Notes: generated by a model from the sequence alone, not told the origin. Counted from the stretch's first letter, positions 23,325 to 34,774 are shown. The stretch: DNA of 64,000 nucleotides from Dama dama (GCF_033118175.1 NC_083697.1:22108001-22172000), one strand, 5' to 3'. Numbers and translations: made by a program.

Positions 23325-23437
23325 ACTTGTAAAGACACATGTACACCCATGGCTGATTCATGTCAATGTATAGCAAAAACCACTACAGTATTGTAAAGTA
23401 ATTAGCCTCCAATTAAAATAAATAATTAAAAAAAATT
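23325..23437 (+). mobile_element. Short L1 3'-end insertion
   Basis: Matches the last ~110 bases of a ruminant L1 3' UTR (ATGGCTGATTCATGTCAATG ... CCTCCAATTAAAATAAATAA) with an A-rich tail. Confidence 0.8.
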
Positions 23438-23523
23438 TATTAGAAGAAATATTTGGCTTTTGCCCTCATTCCTGACACAGAGCTACTAAAACCCTTGGAA
23501 TTTCCTTAATGATAAGGATGATA

Positions 23524-23860
23524 GGACTTCCCTGATGATGCAATGGATAAGAACCCATCTGCCAAGGCAGGGGACACGGGTTCGATCCCTGGTCTGGAAA
23601 GATTCCACATGCTGCAGTGCAACTAAACCAGTGCCCTGCAGCTACTGAGCCCATGCTCTAGAGCCCACCCCGCATCCAGTGAGCCCCTGTGCTGCACCTA
23701 CTGAAGGCCCTGCATGGAGAACCTGTGCTCCACAACAAGAGAAACTACAACAATAATTCTGTGCACCACAACCCGGAGAAGTCCCGCTCCCCGCATCTAG
23801 AGAAAGCTTGAGTGAAGCAACAAAGACCCCACGTGACAAAAAATAAATAATTAAAATAAT
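23524..23860 (+). mobile_element. CHR-2-type SINE, near full length
   Basis: Head GGACTTCCCTGATGATGCAA, then the long body (GCTGCAGTGCAACTAAACC, GAGAAACTACAACAATAA) and an AAATAAATAATT tail. Confidence 0.85.
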
Positions 23861-24550
23861 TATAAAGGTATTGTTATTATTCATAACAAGGTCCTTTCAA
23901 TCACACCTGAGTTTTTATCAATGACGTGACTTTCGGTTAGCTTCAAGATAAAGGCTGGTTGCCAAGGGAACGATCAGCCATCCCCTGACTATGGAAAGCT
24001 CTGTGCCCTTCTGCTATACCTTGCCCTATGCATCTCTTCCACCTGGCTGTTCCTGAGTTGAAACCTTTATGATAAACTAGCAATCTAGTAAGGAAAATAT
24101 TTTCTTCAGTTCTCTGAGTCATTATAGCATAATATTAAACCTATGGAGGGGTTGGGGAACCTCCTATTTGTGGCAGGTACGTCAAAAGCATAGGTGATAA
24201 CCTGGACTTAAGATTCGCATCAGAACTGGGGACATGGGGTGGAGTCTTACAGGACTAAGCCCTTTCACCTGTGGAATCTGATGCTATCTCCAGGTAATGT
24301 CAGAATCGAGTTCCACTCTGACACCCAGTTGGTGTCTATAATGAATTAAAAATTGCTTAGAGTGAAAAAGCCTACACATCAGAAGTGAAGTACTGAGAAT
24401 GCCGTGTACGGCAGGGAAAAAGAGGTTTTTTCCCCACAACCTTCTTCCTTCCAAATGTGTCATGACTTCATCTAATAGATAGAACCTAACTTGCATCCAG
24501 ATTACAGATGCAAAGGAGACTGGTCAACATAGTTTTCAGTTTTCCAGTCT
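23861..24550. other. Intergenic, no gene recognised
   Basis: Mixed-composition unique sequence; no supported coding or repeat content. Confidence 0.45.
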
Positions 24551-24561
24551 CAAGTTTACAT

Positions 24562-25295
24562 CAGTTAAGTTCAGTTCAGTTGCTCAGTCATGTCCAACTC
24601 TTTGTGACCCCATGGACTGCAGCACGCCAGGCCTCCCTGTCCATCACCAACCTCCAGAGCTTACTCAAACTCATGTCCATTGAGTCGGTGATGCCATCCA
24701 ACCATCTCATCCTCTGTTGTCCCCTTCTCCTCCCACCTTCAATCTTTCCCAGCATCAGGATCTTTTCCAATGAGTCAGTTCTTCGCATTGGGTGGCCAAA
24801 GTATTGGAGTTTCAACTTCAGCATCAGTCCTTCCAATGAATATTCAGGATTGATTTCCTTTAGGATGGACTGGTTGGATCTCTTTGCAGTCCAAGGGACT
24901 CTCAAGAGTCTTCTCCAACACCACAGTTCAAAAGCATCAATTCTTCGGAGCTCAGCTTTCTTTATAGTTCAACTTTCACATCCATACATGACCACTGGAA
25001 AAACTGTAGCTTTGACTAGACAGATCTTTGTTGGTAAAGTAATGTCTCTGCTTTTTAATATGCTGTCTAGATTGGACATAGCTTTTCTTCCAAGGAGCAA
25101 ACGTCTTTTAATTCCAAGGCTGCAATTACTATCTGCAGTGATTTTGGAGCCCCCAAAAATAAAGTCTGTTTCTTTTGCCATTGTTCCCCCATCTATTTGC
25201 CATGAAGTGATGGGACCGAATAACTCAGGGATCAAACCCAGGTCTCCCACATTACAGGCAGATTCTTTGCTGGCTGAGCCACAAGGGAGAGCCCC
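24562..25295 (-). mobile_element. Chimeric retrotransposon: tRNA-SINE head joined to a BovB 3' portion
   Basis: Read on the minus strand, it starts with a Bov-tA tRNA-like head (25295 down to about 25222), then switches to BovB internal sequence (25217) and runs to the BovB 3' end at 24562. The whole unit is bounded by one 11-bp TSD, CAAGTTTACAT (24551-24561 and 25296-25306), so it seems to have inserted as one molecule. The BovB part keeps long open stretches on both strands, which are relics. Confidence 0.85.
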
Positions 25296-25306
25296 CAAGT
25301 TTACAT

Positions 25307-25798
25307 AAAGACATTCTAATAGGAGAGTGGAATGGACCTTAGCAGGCCATTCTTCAATATCTATCACAGACATTGTATCACTGTCCTAATATATTGTATT
25401 TGTGCATTCTAAAATTATACAGTGCCAGAAAAACATGATGGAAGTTGCCCGCTTTGGGAAATAAACTATTTTAAGTAAATCTATTCTATTGAAAGCAGAG
25501 GAAATGGAAGTAGTGTTACCTGGCAACTTTGAATATCAATGAAATGATTAAGCATACAGTTTCCATTTATTCATAATCTGTGGCGACACATTGCCAAATT
25601 TCCAACTGCTTGATGTTACAGGAAAGGAAAAGAATCTGACTTGTGTAGTGCCATTTGATCTTGAAAGTATTTTAAAACCTGTGCTTTCCTCAAATTTATT
25701 CATTCTCTCCTATGGGGGGAAAAAAATCCAGGAAGAAAGGCATTCTGGCTTGCATCACATAAAATCTGAAAACTCTACAAATACTAAATAAAGTACTG
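25307..25798. other. Intergenic, no gene recognised
   Basis: A 66-codon open frame at 25591-25791 has no recognisable domain. Confidence 0.4.
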
Positions 25799-25799
25799 C

Positions 25800-26290
25800 A
25801 GTAGGCTGAACAACAGCCACCCAAATATATTAGGTCCTAATCCTTATCTATAAACGTTACCTTATATGAAAAAAAAAAAAAAAAACTTTTCAAATCTGAT
25901 TAAAATAAGGATATTGAGATGGAGAGCTTATCCTGGTTTATCCAGGTGGGCCCTAAATGCAATCACATGTATCCTTATTAGAGGAAGGCAGAGTGAGCTT
26001 TAACATGGATATACAGAGGAGAAAAGTATATGAAGACAGATTTGAAGATACTGGCCTCAAAGATAAAAGTGATGCTACCACAAACCAAGGAATGCCAGCA
26101 GCCATCAAAAATTGGAAGAACTAAGAGATTCTCCCCTCTAGCCACCGAAGGGAGCATGGCCCTGCTGACACCTTGATTTTGACCTAGTGACACTGATTTT
26201 GGACTTCTGGCCTCTAGATCTGTGAGAAATAAATTTCTGTTGTTTTAAGCCAACCAGGTTTACAGTGATTCACTGTAATAGTCACAGGAC
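25800..26290 (+). mobile_element. Solo MLT1-type LTR (ERVL-MaLR)
   Basis: Typical MaLR LTR wording in order: GTCCTAATCC, TGGGCCCTAA, GGAGCATGGCCCTGCTGACA, then AATAAATTTCTGTTGTTTTA as the polyadenylation region. No internal retroviral sequence adjoins it. A poly(A) run at 25868-25885 interrupts the 5' half. Confidence 0.8.
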
Positions 26291-26485
26291 AAGTATTTCA
26301 CAACTGAAATATTAGAGCCTACTAGCTCAGTTGCTTAAGGCAATTTTTGTCCAAAGACGCTATGGAATCCCAGTGTATAGGGGCTGTGGAGATGTGAGTG
26401 TGAGTCAGAGACAGAGCACATTGCTTTAGCTCACACAGGACAGATAATGCCTCAGTGGTGATTTAAGCTTGGGTGCTCTGATTTC

Positions 26486-26650
26486 AGTAGTAGTGTTAAT
26501 CGTTCAGTCGTGTCTGACTGTTTGCAACCCCATGGACTGTAGCCCACCAGGCTCCTCTGTCCATGGGATTTCCCAAGCAAGAATACTGGAGTGGGTTGCA
26601 ATTTCCCTCTCCAGGGGAGCTTCCTGACCCAGGGATTGAACCTAGGCCTC
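26486..26650 (-). mobile_element. Bov-tA/BOV-A2 SINE, partial
   Basis: Minus-strand body and part of the head; the 5' tRNA end is missing. Confidence 0.82.
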
Positions 26651-26699
26651 TTCTGGTTCCAGAGGCTGCACTTTCTTCAGTCTACAGTACAGCTGAAAA

Positions 26700-27330
26700 G
26701 TGGACACAAGTTCCCTGATCACCACTGGAGTCACTCTCCACTCCAATCCTAGTAGAAACCCAGGTTTCTTCCTCAATTTCTCCCTCTTCCCCTTACCCAC
26801 ACCTGTTCAACAAGGAAGCCATTCCTGTCCAAATTCAGTTACAGTTCTTGGATCCATTTCCTCCTCCCATCCCACTGCCACTGCATCAGTTTTTGCCTTT
26901 TATATCTTTTCCCCCAGATCATGGTAATAGTTTGCCAACTCTTTCCACTTACTTTCAATGCTTCCCTGTTACCTAAGGTAACAGGTACCTAAGGTACTCT
27001 TTAGTCAAAGAGTATAGCATCACACAAGTAACTTTTCATTATCTGACCCCAAACTATTTCACTACTTTATTTCTCCCCACACTCAAGGTTCTAATTACAC
27101 GCTAAAATTTTTCTTCTCCTCCCATACATGAGGCCTTCACAAATGCATGGTTTTGCACATGCTATTCTTTCATTTGCCATCACTCTCACCCATCCTCCAA
27201 GATTCAGTGCAATGTCACCTGTTTCATAAAGCCTTTGTTGATTTTTCCCAGGTAACCCTAGATGCTCCTTTTACAACATGCACTACAGAGCGTATACCTA
27301 CTGGATCATGAATTCTTCAAGAGAAATGTA
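26700..27330 (+). repeat. L2-type ancient LINE fragments
   Basis: Diverged L2 3' wording such as TTTTGCACATGCTATTCTTT and CAATGTCACCTGTTTCATAA. The 75-codon open frame at 26700-26927 is probably L2-derived. A local duplication ACCTAAGGTA(A/C) is visible at 26971-27000. Confidence 0.55.
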
Positions 27331-27824
27331 TGAAATGTCATGAGCTTCACATTCTGGTTCAGAGTCTCCAATGGTGGGATGTGCAATACCCATTTGTGTG
27401 CATAAAGTAAGTGTTAAGTCTTTAACTTAAAAAATTAATTTATGCTTATATTTCATTTTATTTTAAATTTTGATATTTTTAATAATTTATAAAATGAACA
27501 TAATATGTACCGGTGGTACCTGTATATGATTTTTTAAAAAAATAAATGTGTATGAAGGGAGTGCTCACTAATTATCTTTTTTATCTTACTAATAGAAGTG
27601 TACAATAAAATGTTTGGCAACCACTGGTCTTGCCTATTTGAGGAGATTTAATAACAAATCACCCAGATGCAGCAGAGGAAGCCCTTTATCTCAAAAAAAA
27701 AAATCAGTATCTAGAACACTTTTCCACACTTGGCAAATACTCTATGAATGTTAACTGAGCAAATAAATAAGTGAGAAATACATTTTTAGCATACATGTTC
27801 ATGGAAGATGTAAAACATAGTCTT
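27331..27824. other. AT-rich intergenic stretch
   Basis: Very AT-rich at 27420-27560 with A runs; no gene or clear repeat. Confidence 0.4.
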
Positions 27825-28025
27825 TTGAGCCTGAAGGTCTTGGGTAAGAATACCAAATCTCATACTTCCCAAGTTTGTGTCTTCGGGTAAGTCATTCATC
27901 TCTTTGAACATCAATTTCCTGATCAGTAAAATGAAGATAATACAAGTTGGTTGTGAGAATTAAGAGAAATAATAAATGCAAGCTGCTTATCATAATGCCA
28001 CATTAAGCACTCAGTAAACTGAAGC
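27825..28025 (+). mobile_element. MIR SINE
   Basis: Canonical MIR wording: TTCGGGTAAGTCATTCATCT, TTCCTGATCAGTAAAATGAA, and GCACTCAGTAAA at the end. Confidence 0.82.
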
Positions 28026-28962
28026 TGTTTCGCAGTACTGTATGGTAGAAAGTCCAAACTGGAAGCCCCTTATAACTTATAGGTCCACTGTTTCTTCTGC
28101 TCAAATTATTTTGCCTTACCGTCATCCCAGGAAAGCACCTATGTGTCCTTAGATATGGATGAATTTTACATGGATGAAATATGGGTATTTTTCAAGCCAG
28201 GTAAGAATCTTTTAAGTTCAGGGTCATTTGTGCATTTCCTCATTCTGCCACACTGCAAGAGAGATTTACTGGATTTTGGCAGAATCATTTCAAAACACTT
28301 CAGAATAGAAACACAATGAAGTCACCTTTCTTTTGGCTTAGACCTTTGTGTCTGTCTGAGCTCCTCTGGGTTGAAGGGAGGCATTGCTCCTAAATGACTT
28401 ATTGGCGGGAAGCAGATGAGCCTCTTCTTCTGGTCACTGAGGGACTGAAAGGCTCCCTAAGCAGAGGGTCATCATCTTCTGAGACCTACAAGCGCAAGTA
28501 GGTCCAACAGAACTTCACAACATTGGAGAGAGAAGGCTTAGAGAGAAAAACTACCTTAGGCTGGTAAGTCCTTAGTGAGATCAGAGCAACTAGAAGATTT
28601 GTTTAATCAAGTGTTAACCTATGAGTTTCTCATAGGATTGCCTCTTCCCAGGCTCTCCCCAGATGGAATAGAGGCTGTGGGGCAGGAACGTCTGGCAAAT
28701 TTGCAGGGGATTGTGAGTCAGTGGAGAGGGCAGCTAAGGTGACCAGTGCAATTGCTCTATCAAACAAGTCTATTATTTTAAAATCCATTCTCCATAGTGC
28801 TTTCTTGACTCTATAATTGTTCAAAATTGCAAAACTTATCTCTCTCCATTGTGGACAAATTCCTCAGAAGTGCCTCACTGTATAAATAACAAGGTCCACA
28901 TTCCTTAAGATCAGAAAGACCCACAGGCTCCTTTATGATCTGACTTATGGCTAACCATCTAG
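28026..28962. other. Intergenic, no gene recognised
   Basis: Includes weak L2-like text near 28070-28140. The rest is unassigned. Confidence 0.4.
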
Positions 28963-29180
28963 TTTGTTGTTGTTGTGTTTAGTCACTAAGTTATGTCCAG
29001 CTCTTTGTAACCCCATGGACTGTAGCCCACCAGGCTCCTCTGTCCATGGGATTTCCCAGGCAAGAATACTGGAGTGGGTTGCCATTTCCTTCACCAGGGG
29101 ATCTTTCTGACCCAGAATCAAACCCAGGTCTCCTGCTTTGGCAGGAAGATACTTTACCACTGAGCCACCAGGGAAACCCC
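28963..29180 (-). mobile_element. BOV-A2/Bov-tA SINE
   Basis: From the GTTGTTGTTGTGTTTAGTC tail side to CCACCAGGGAAACCCC, the head on the minus strand. Confidence 0.88.
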
Positions 29181-29755
29181 TGTTTTTCTTTTTGTAAAGA
29201 ATGTAATGTTTGTGGAGTTCATGGATCTAAATGCACCCAGTGGCCCCAGAGGTCACGAACATTGACAGGGTGGCGGTTGCTCTCCCAGATCATAGCTGAA
29301 GCTCAGTTTGGTGTTCTCTGGGTGGAAAGTTTGCTAAGTCATGAGCACCAGTGATTTCTAGTCTGAGGCTTTCACTTTTTCTAAATGAACAGGCTCTGAG
29401 AACAAATGCCTTTGTAAAAGCCACTCAACCCCTCTAGGCATCAGTATCTCCCCATTTCTAGCACAGAAGTGTCTGGCCTGGCTAGTCTTCTACACCTCTG
29501 TTGTTCTACAGGGACTTGAGGATGGGTCATAACATGAATATCATGCTGTTATTGTCCCAGGCACTATGCTAGTCACATTACATAGATTATCCATTTAACC
29601 CTGTATTTAATCCTCATTTTCAGAGAAGGAAATAGAGGTAAGAGAGAGAAATGTGTTGCCCCATGTCTGACAGGATCCATGTGGAATTAAGGGGTTTCCC
29701 AAAGTGTGATAGGGAAGAATCTTTGTATTCTATTACAAATTAATCACGAAAGAGA
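29181..29755. other. Intergenic with a weak MIR/L2 relic
   Basis: CAGGCACTATGCTAGTCACA at about 29558 and the following 100 bases look like an ancient MIR/L2-type repeat; the rest is unassigned. Confidence 0.4.
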
Positions 29756-30117
29756 TGTTGCCTATAAGTTTGAATCATACATAATGGCTCAGATATACGA
29801 ACATTAAGCTCAAATACTTTTGTTTGGCTCACAGGAAACATCCTGACCAGGCCCACCTGTGATTGGCTGAAGAAAGTAAGATATTAACACAACCCCTCTA
29901 GAGTCTGGCTCGAACCAGGACTTTAGGCCTTCTCCTTTGAGCATAAAAAAAAAGCCTGAATTCTAACTCAGGGAAGGCAGTTCTTTGGGACACTAGTTCA
30001 CCATTTTCTTGGTGTGTTGGCTTTCCAAATAAAGTCTCTATTCCTTGCTTCAACAAATCATCTCTTGATTTATTGACCTGTCATGCAGATAGCAGTAGGA
30101 GCTTGGACTCAGTAACA
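29756..30117 (+). mobile_element. Solo LTR of a ruminant endogenous retrovirus
   Basis: Begins TG and ends CA, with a promoter-like centre (AGCATAAAAAAAAAGCC) and a polyadenylation signal AATAAA (30028-30033) in the 3' part, as in a gamma-type LTR. No gag, pol or env sequence adjoins it. The left edge is my estimate and a clear TSD is not visible, so it may be longer or shorter. Confidence 0.6.
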
Positions 30118-30360
30118 AAAGCTCCCCAAAGTTGCAGTGGGATGCAGTTACCAAAAGAGGAAAGGCCAAGACAGCAAATGTCCACATCAATATAGAAAGA
30201 AATGAGTATAGGCTCTGTTTTTCTGAATTTTCCTACTGATGCTGCAAACAGAATCCCTTATGTCACTGATCTCAAATCTTTCTATGGCTTTGGAAAGTTT
30301 TCAGTGTGTTTACTTTCAAATGTCTTTCAAGCCAATTTGTAACTCTTGTTTATGTCTAAA

Positions 30361-30566
30361 GAAAGTGAAAGTTGCTCAGTCGTGTCCGTTACCTCTTTGT
30401 GAACCCAAGAACTATACAGTCCATGGAATTCTCTGGGCCAGAATACTGTTTAGCCTTTCCCTTCTCCAGGGAATCTTCCTAACCCGGGGATCCAAAGGGA
30501 TTGAACCCAGATCTTCTGCATTGCAGGTGGATTCTTTATCAGCTGAGCCACAAGGGAAGCCCAAGA
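30361..30566 (-). mobile_element. BOV-A2/Bov-tA SINE (first of a stack)
   Basis: Preceded by TGTTTATGTCTAAA (30347-30360), which recurs later as a reused target site. Confidence 0.85.
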
Positions 30567-30682
30567 ATAAATGGAGTGGGTAGCCTATCCCTTTTCCAGA
30601 AGATCTTCCTGACCCAGGAATTGAACTGGCGTCTCATGCATTACAGGCAGGTTCTTTACCAACTGAGCCATCAGGGAAGCCC
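30567..30682 (-). mobile_element. Partial Bov-tA head unit in tandem with the previous SINE
   Basis: Body start plus a complete tRNA-like head on the minus strand, directly followed by the second target-site copy at 30683. Together with 30361-30566 it forms one element with a doubled head. Confidence 0.8.
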
Positions 30683-30696
30683 TGTTTACGTCTAAA

Positions 30697-30890
30697 GAAA
30701 AGAAAGTGAAGTCACTCAGTCGTGTCCGACTCTTTGCGATCCCATGGTGTAGCCCACCAGGCCCCTCTGTCCATGGGATATTCCAGGCAAGAGTACTGGA
30801 GTGGGTTGCCATTTCCTTCTCCAGGGGATCTTGCCGACCTGGGGATCGAACCTGGCTCCTGCATTGTAGGCAGATGAACCACCAGGGATA
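30697..30890 (-). mobile_element. BOV-A2/Bov-tA SINE (second insertion at the same site)
   Basis: Lies between the target-site copies TGTTTACGTCTAAA (30683-30696) and TGTTTATGTCTAA (30891-30903). Confidence 0.85.
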
Positions 30891-30929
30891 TGTTTATGTC
30901 TAATCCCCTTCCTATTAATTTGTCTCCAA

Positions 30930-31330
30930 TAATCCTATTTTTCCTTGTTCCCCATCTTGATTAAAACTTCAGTTTTAAAAATTCGGTGATTAGAAAGTAC
31001 ACCCAAAGCAGCCAAGAAACCACCTAAGGCAAGATTAAAGTAACATGAGAAGCTCATCAAGATTAGGAGATTGGACCACCTAAGACTCTGCATACACCCT
31101 AATCTTGTCAGCAACCTCAACCTTTTGAAACTTTGTAGAAGAAAGAGGAATGCAAGACTTGTTACTGCCTTGATCTTTATCACATATATTTGCCTGACTT
31201 ATAACTTCTCCCTATTCACCAGGGAGTGGGGGCACAGTTCTTAAGACCCTAGCCTACTGTGTTCCCCGTTTGCCTGGCAAAGGGACAAAGCCACTCTTTC
31301 CTTCTCCATTAAAAAAAAAAAAAAAAAACT
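30930..31330 (+). repeat. Possible LTR-type repeat ending in a poly(A) run
   Basis: The text GAGTGGGGGCACAGTTCTTA and GTTCCCCGTTTGCCTGGCAA has the feel of a ruminant LTR; an A18 run follows at 31312. No TSD seen, so the class is uncertain. Confidence 0.4.
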
Positions 31331-31466
31331 GGATCCAAATTCAGAACACCCCAGAAATCATTAGACTTTATAACAGGTATTATATGATCTTAAAAAAGAA
31401 AAAAGCTTCAAAAGTTTAAAGTACAGAACTTCAAACAAAGAATCAGACATTAATAAATCAGCATGG

Positions 31467-31905
31467 GGACTTCCCTAGCGGTCTGATGGGTGTCCACTTT
31501 GCAAGGCAGGAGGCGTGGGTTCGAACCCTGGTCCAGGAAACTAGGATCCCACCTGCCTTGGGGCAGCTAGGCCCAAGGCAAGAGTACTGGTGCTGCAACT
31601 ATGGAAGAGATTGTGCCACAGCTACAGAGGTTAGTGAAAGTCGCTTAGTTACTTCCGACTCTTTGCAACCCCATGGAGTGTGCAGTTCTGTGAAACTCTC
31701 CAGGCCAGAACACTGGAGTGGGTAGCCTTTCCCTTTCTCCAGAGGATCTTCCCAACCCAGGGATCGAACCCAGGTCTCCCGAGTTGCAGGCAGATTCTTG
31801 ACCCGCTGAGCCACAAGGGAAGCCAGCAAGAGAATCCATGTGCTGCAACAAAAGATCCAAGTGCCACACTAAGACCCCGTGCAGCCAAATACATAAATAA
31901 AGCAC
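31467..31905 (+). mobile_element. CHR-2-type SINE interrupted by a BOV-A2
   Basis: The head GGACTTCCCTAGCGGTCTGA and body run to about 31625 and resume at about 31823 (AGCAAGAGAATCCATGTGC) to an AAATAAAGC tail. The gap holds a minus-strand BOV-A2. Confidence 0.82.
31628..31822 (-). mobile_element. BOV-A2 SINE inserted in a CHR-2 SINE
   Basis: A full minus-strand unit, from GTGAAAGTCGCTTAG to GAGCCACAAGGGAAGCC. Confidence 0.85.
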
Positions 31906-32053
31906 CATGACTGTGGAAATCCCACATTTGGGGAACTGTTTTACTCATTTGGCTTCTTGGAAACTCTTATTTTATGGATGATATTTTTTTCTCAAGGTCA
32001 CCTTATTTTCCCACTTTAAACATCCTCCAATCTCTTCCAAAGTTTTTTCTCCT

Positions 32054-32399
32054 AGTTCAATCAGTTCAGTCACTCAGTCGTGTCTGACTCTTAGCGACCC
32101 CTTCACCAACTCCCAGAGCTTGCTCAAACTCATGTCCATTGGGTCAGTGATGCCATCCAACCATCTCATCCTCTGTTGTCCCCTTCTCCTCCTGCCTTCA
32201 GTCTTTCCCAGCACCAGGATCTTTTCCAATGAGTCGGCTCTTCACATCAGGTGGCCAAAGTGTTGGACTTTCAGCTTCAGCATCAGTCCTTCCCATGAAT
32301 ATTCGGGACTGATTTTCTTGAGGATGGACTGGTTGGGTCTCCTTGCAGTCCAAGGGACTCTCAAGAGTCTTCTCCAACACCACAGTTCAAAAGCGTCAA
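32054..32399 (-). mobile_element. BovB LINE 3' end with a small internal deletion
   Basis: Flanked by the 10-bp TSD TTTTTCTCCT (32044-32053 and 32400-32409). Relative to the other copies it lacks about 30 bp after GCGACCCC (about 32101). Confidence 0.87.
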
Positions 32400-32777
32400 T
32401 TTTTCTCCTGAGATACTTGAACCATTATAAGAGTTCTCTACATGGTCTAACTGAGAAAGACCCCAGGCTCAAAGTAGAACTGTTGGAGAGAAATCTGCTG
32501 CTGTGAATGCCTGTAGCACTGAGAGAATGTGAACCATAGATGGTCAGGCCAGGGTGGGGGCATGGGTGTGAGCCTGGCCATCTGCAGTGCGGATGGCCAA
32601 ACTCAGCCTTCCCTCTTCCTCCTTTTCCTACTAAGAACCATAAAACATGACAAGTGGAGGACACCTAACTGTTCAATAATCCTCATTCTACAGGAGAAAA
32701 GTGAGGCCACCAAAGTGAAAGGGAGTTGCCTAAGATACCTGGTAAATTAATTAATGCAGGGCTAGGAAAAAACTCAG

Positions 32778-32991
32778 GCTTCCCTGACAGCTCAGTTAGT
32801 AAAGAATCTGCCTGCAGTGCAGGAGACCGGGGTTTGATCCCTGGGTGAGGAAGGTCCTCTGGAGAAGGAAATGGCAAACTACTCCAGTATTCTTCCCTGG
32901 AAAATCCCATGGACAAAGAAGCCTAGCAGGCTACAGTTCATGGGGTTGCAAGAGTCGGACATGACTTAGCAACTAAACCACCACCACCATC
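32778..32991 (+). mobile_element. Bov-tA/BOV-A2 SINE
   Basis: Bounded by the 14-bp TSD AGGAAA(A/G)AACTCAG at 32764-32777 and 32992-33005; the tail is a short (CCA)n run. Confidence 0.9.
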
Positions 32992-33005
32992 AGGAAAGAA
33001 CTCAG

Positions 33006-33928
33006 GCCTTCTAAGAATAGGTCAAGGGCTCTCCCCCTGTGCTACAGTTTTCCCTTCCTTATCCTTCCTCTAACAGGAGCTGAAATGACTCCTGCGAAGT
33101 CTCCCTATGCCTGCATTTGGGGCTGGCTGGTCTTCTCCTCCAACCCTTACCTCCCTCCAGCTCTCCCTCCCTCTCTCTCCTCCTTCCTTGCATTCTTTTC
33201 CTTCCTTGTTGTATATAAAATACAGCAAAATGATGTGTAAAATACAATACAATCATAAAAACAAGTAACAGAAGAAAAAATAAGGGTGGAGCTTACAAGA
33301 TGGAGATGGGAATAAGGTTAAAAATGTGTACTATGTTAAGGTAAAAAGGTCTACAAAGGTAAGTCCCAGATTTGCCTCCAAATTTTTCTAACAGTGGAAA
33401 CATAATTCACATTATTCTTGATAACAAATCAAGTACCTAAGATGACACAACTATTAATACTGAGACCAGATAGAAATACTCTTCAGAGTTTCCTTATAAT
33501 CAAAACATTTGAAGATTTGTTGTTGTTCCTTTTAGGCTATTTGCTGTGGAACACGTTGAAAAGACAGTCTTTAGGAGTTTAATTAGTATTCACTGTCTTA
33601 GGCCAAGTCATAAGACGGTAAAGCCCTCCTCAGTCTTACATGAGAGTAACTGCCCTGCAGGTCTGAAGACTCAGCTGTGGTCCACTGTCCTGCCACATGC
33701 CTCTGACAGGTTAAAGTTGGATCGTGGTGGGAAAGGGACTCACTGAGATTCATGCCTTTTTCAAGGTCTCCTTTATAGTTTGGACCAATATTTATCAGAG
33801 GGAGGATCCGAGAGGGTCTAGGTATTTCTTTCTAATTAAAATAAGTTTATTCATTATAAATTTCCATGCATCTGCTATTTTCTACTAACAGAAAAATCAA
33901 GAGTAAACGCAGTTTCCTAGCAGCCAGC
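33006..33928. other. Intergenic with a pyrimidine-rich tract
   Basis: Bases 33129-33210 are almost entirely C and T on the + strand, a possible H-DNA-prone tract. Open frames that cross it are low-complexity. The rest is unassigned. Confidence 0.5.
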
Positions 33929-33940
33929 TCATTAATACAT

Positions 33941-34143
33941 TTGTTTAGTCGCTAAGTTATGTCTGACTCTTTTGTGACCCCATGGACTGGAGCCCGCCTG
34001 TCTTCTGTCCATGGGATTCTCCAGGCAAGAATACTGGAGTGGGTTGCCATTTCCTTCTCCAGAGGATCTTCCCAACCCAGGGATCAAACCCATGTCTCCT
34101 GCATTGGCAGGCGGACTCTATCACTGAGCCACTAGGGAAGCCA
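33941..34143 (-). mobile_element. BOV-A2/Bov-tA SINE
   Basis: Exact 12-bp TSD TCATTAATACAT at 33929-33940 and 34144-34155. Confidence 0.92.
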
Positions 34144-34220
34144 TCATTAATACATACAAACACATATATGCATACATATATGGAGAGAGTGTGGGAACCT
34201 TAATATAATGTAAAAGTAAC

Positions 34221-34765
34221 TCTTCAGTCACTCAGTCATGACCCCATGGACTGCAGCACGCCAGGCCTCCCTGTCCATCACCAACTCCTGGAGTTTACCC
34301 AAACTCATGTCCATTGAGTAGGTGACGCCATCCAACCATCTCATCCTCTGTCGTCCCCTTCTCCTCCTGCCCTCAATCTTTCCCAGCATCAGGGTCTTTT
34401 CCAATGAGTCAGTTCTTCACATCAGGTGGCCAAAGTATTGGAGTTTCAGCCTCAACATCAGTCCTTCCAATGAACACCCAGGACTGATCTCCTTCAGGAG
34501 GGACTGGTTCCATCTGCAAGAGACTCTCAAAAGTCTTCTTCAACACCACAGTTCAAAAGCATCAATTCTTCGGTGCTCAGCTTTCTTTATAGTCCAAATC
34601 TCACATCCATACATGACTACTGGAAAAACCATAGCCTTGACTAGATAGACCTTTGTTGGCAAAGTAATGTCTCTGTTTTATAATATGCTGTCTAGGTTGG
34701 TCATAGCTTTCCTTCCAAGGAGTAAGTGTCTTTTAATTTCAAGGCTGCAGTCACCATCTGCAGTG
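34221..34765 (-). mobile_element. 5'-truncated BovB LINE
   Basis: Flanked by the 9-bp TSD AAAAGTAAC (34212-34220 and 34766-34774). The reading frame of the BovB C-terminal region is interrupted. Confidence 0.88.
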
Positions 34766-34774
34766 AAAAGTAAC

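Noticed and set aside
24508..25308. 266-codon + strand open frame as a gene
   Set aside because: It is the antisense of a BovB/SINE chimera; the BovB sense strand here is minus.
30361..30890. Evenly spaced repeats as a CRISPR-like array
   Set aside because: The units are dispersed tRNA-derived SINEs with TSDs in a mammalian genome.
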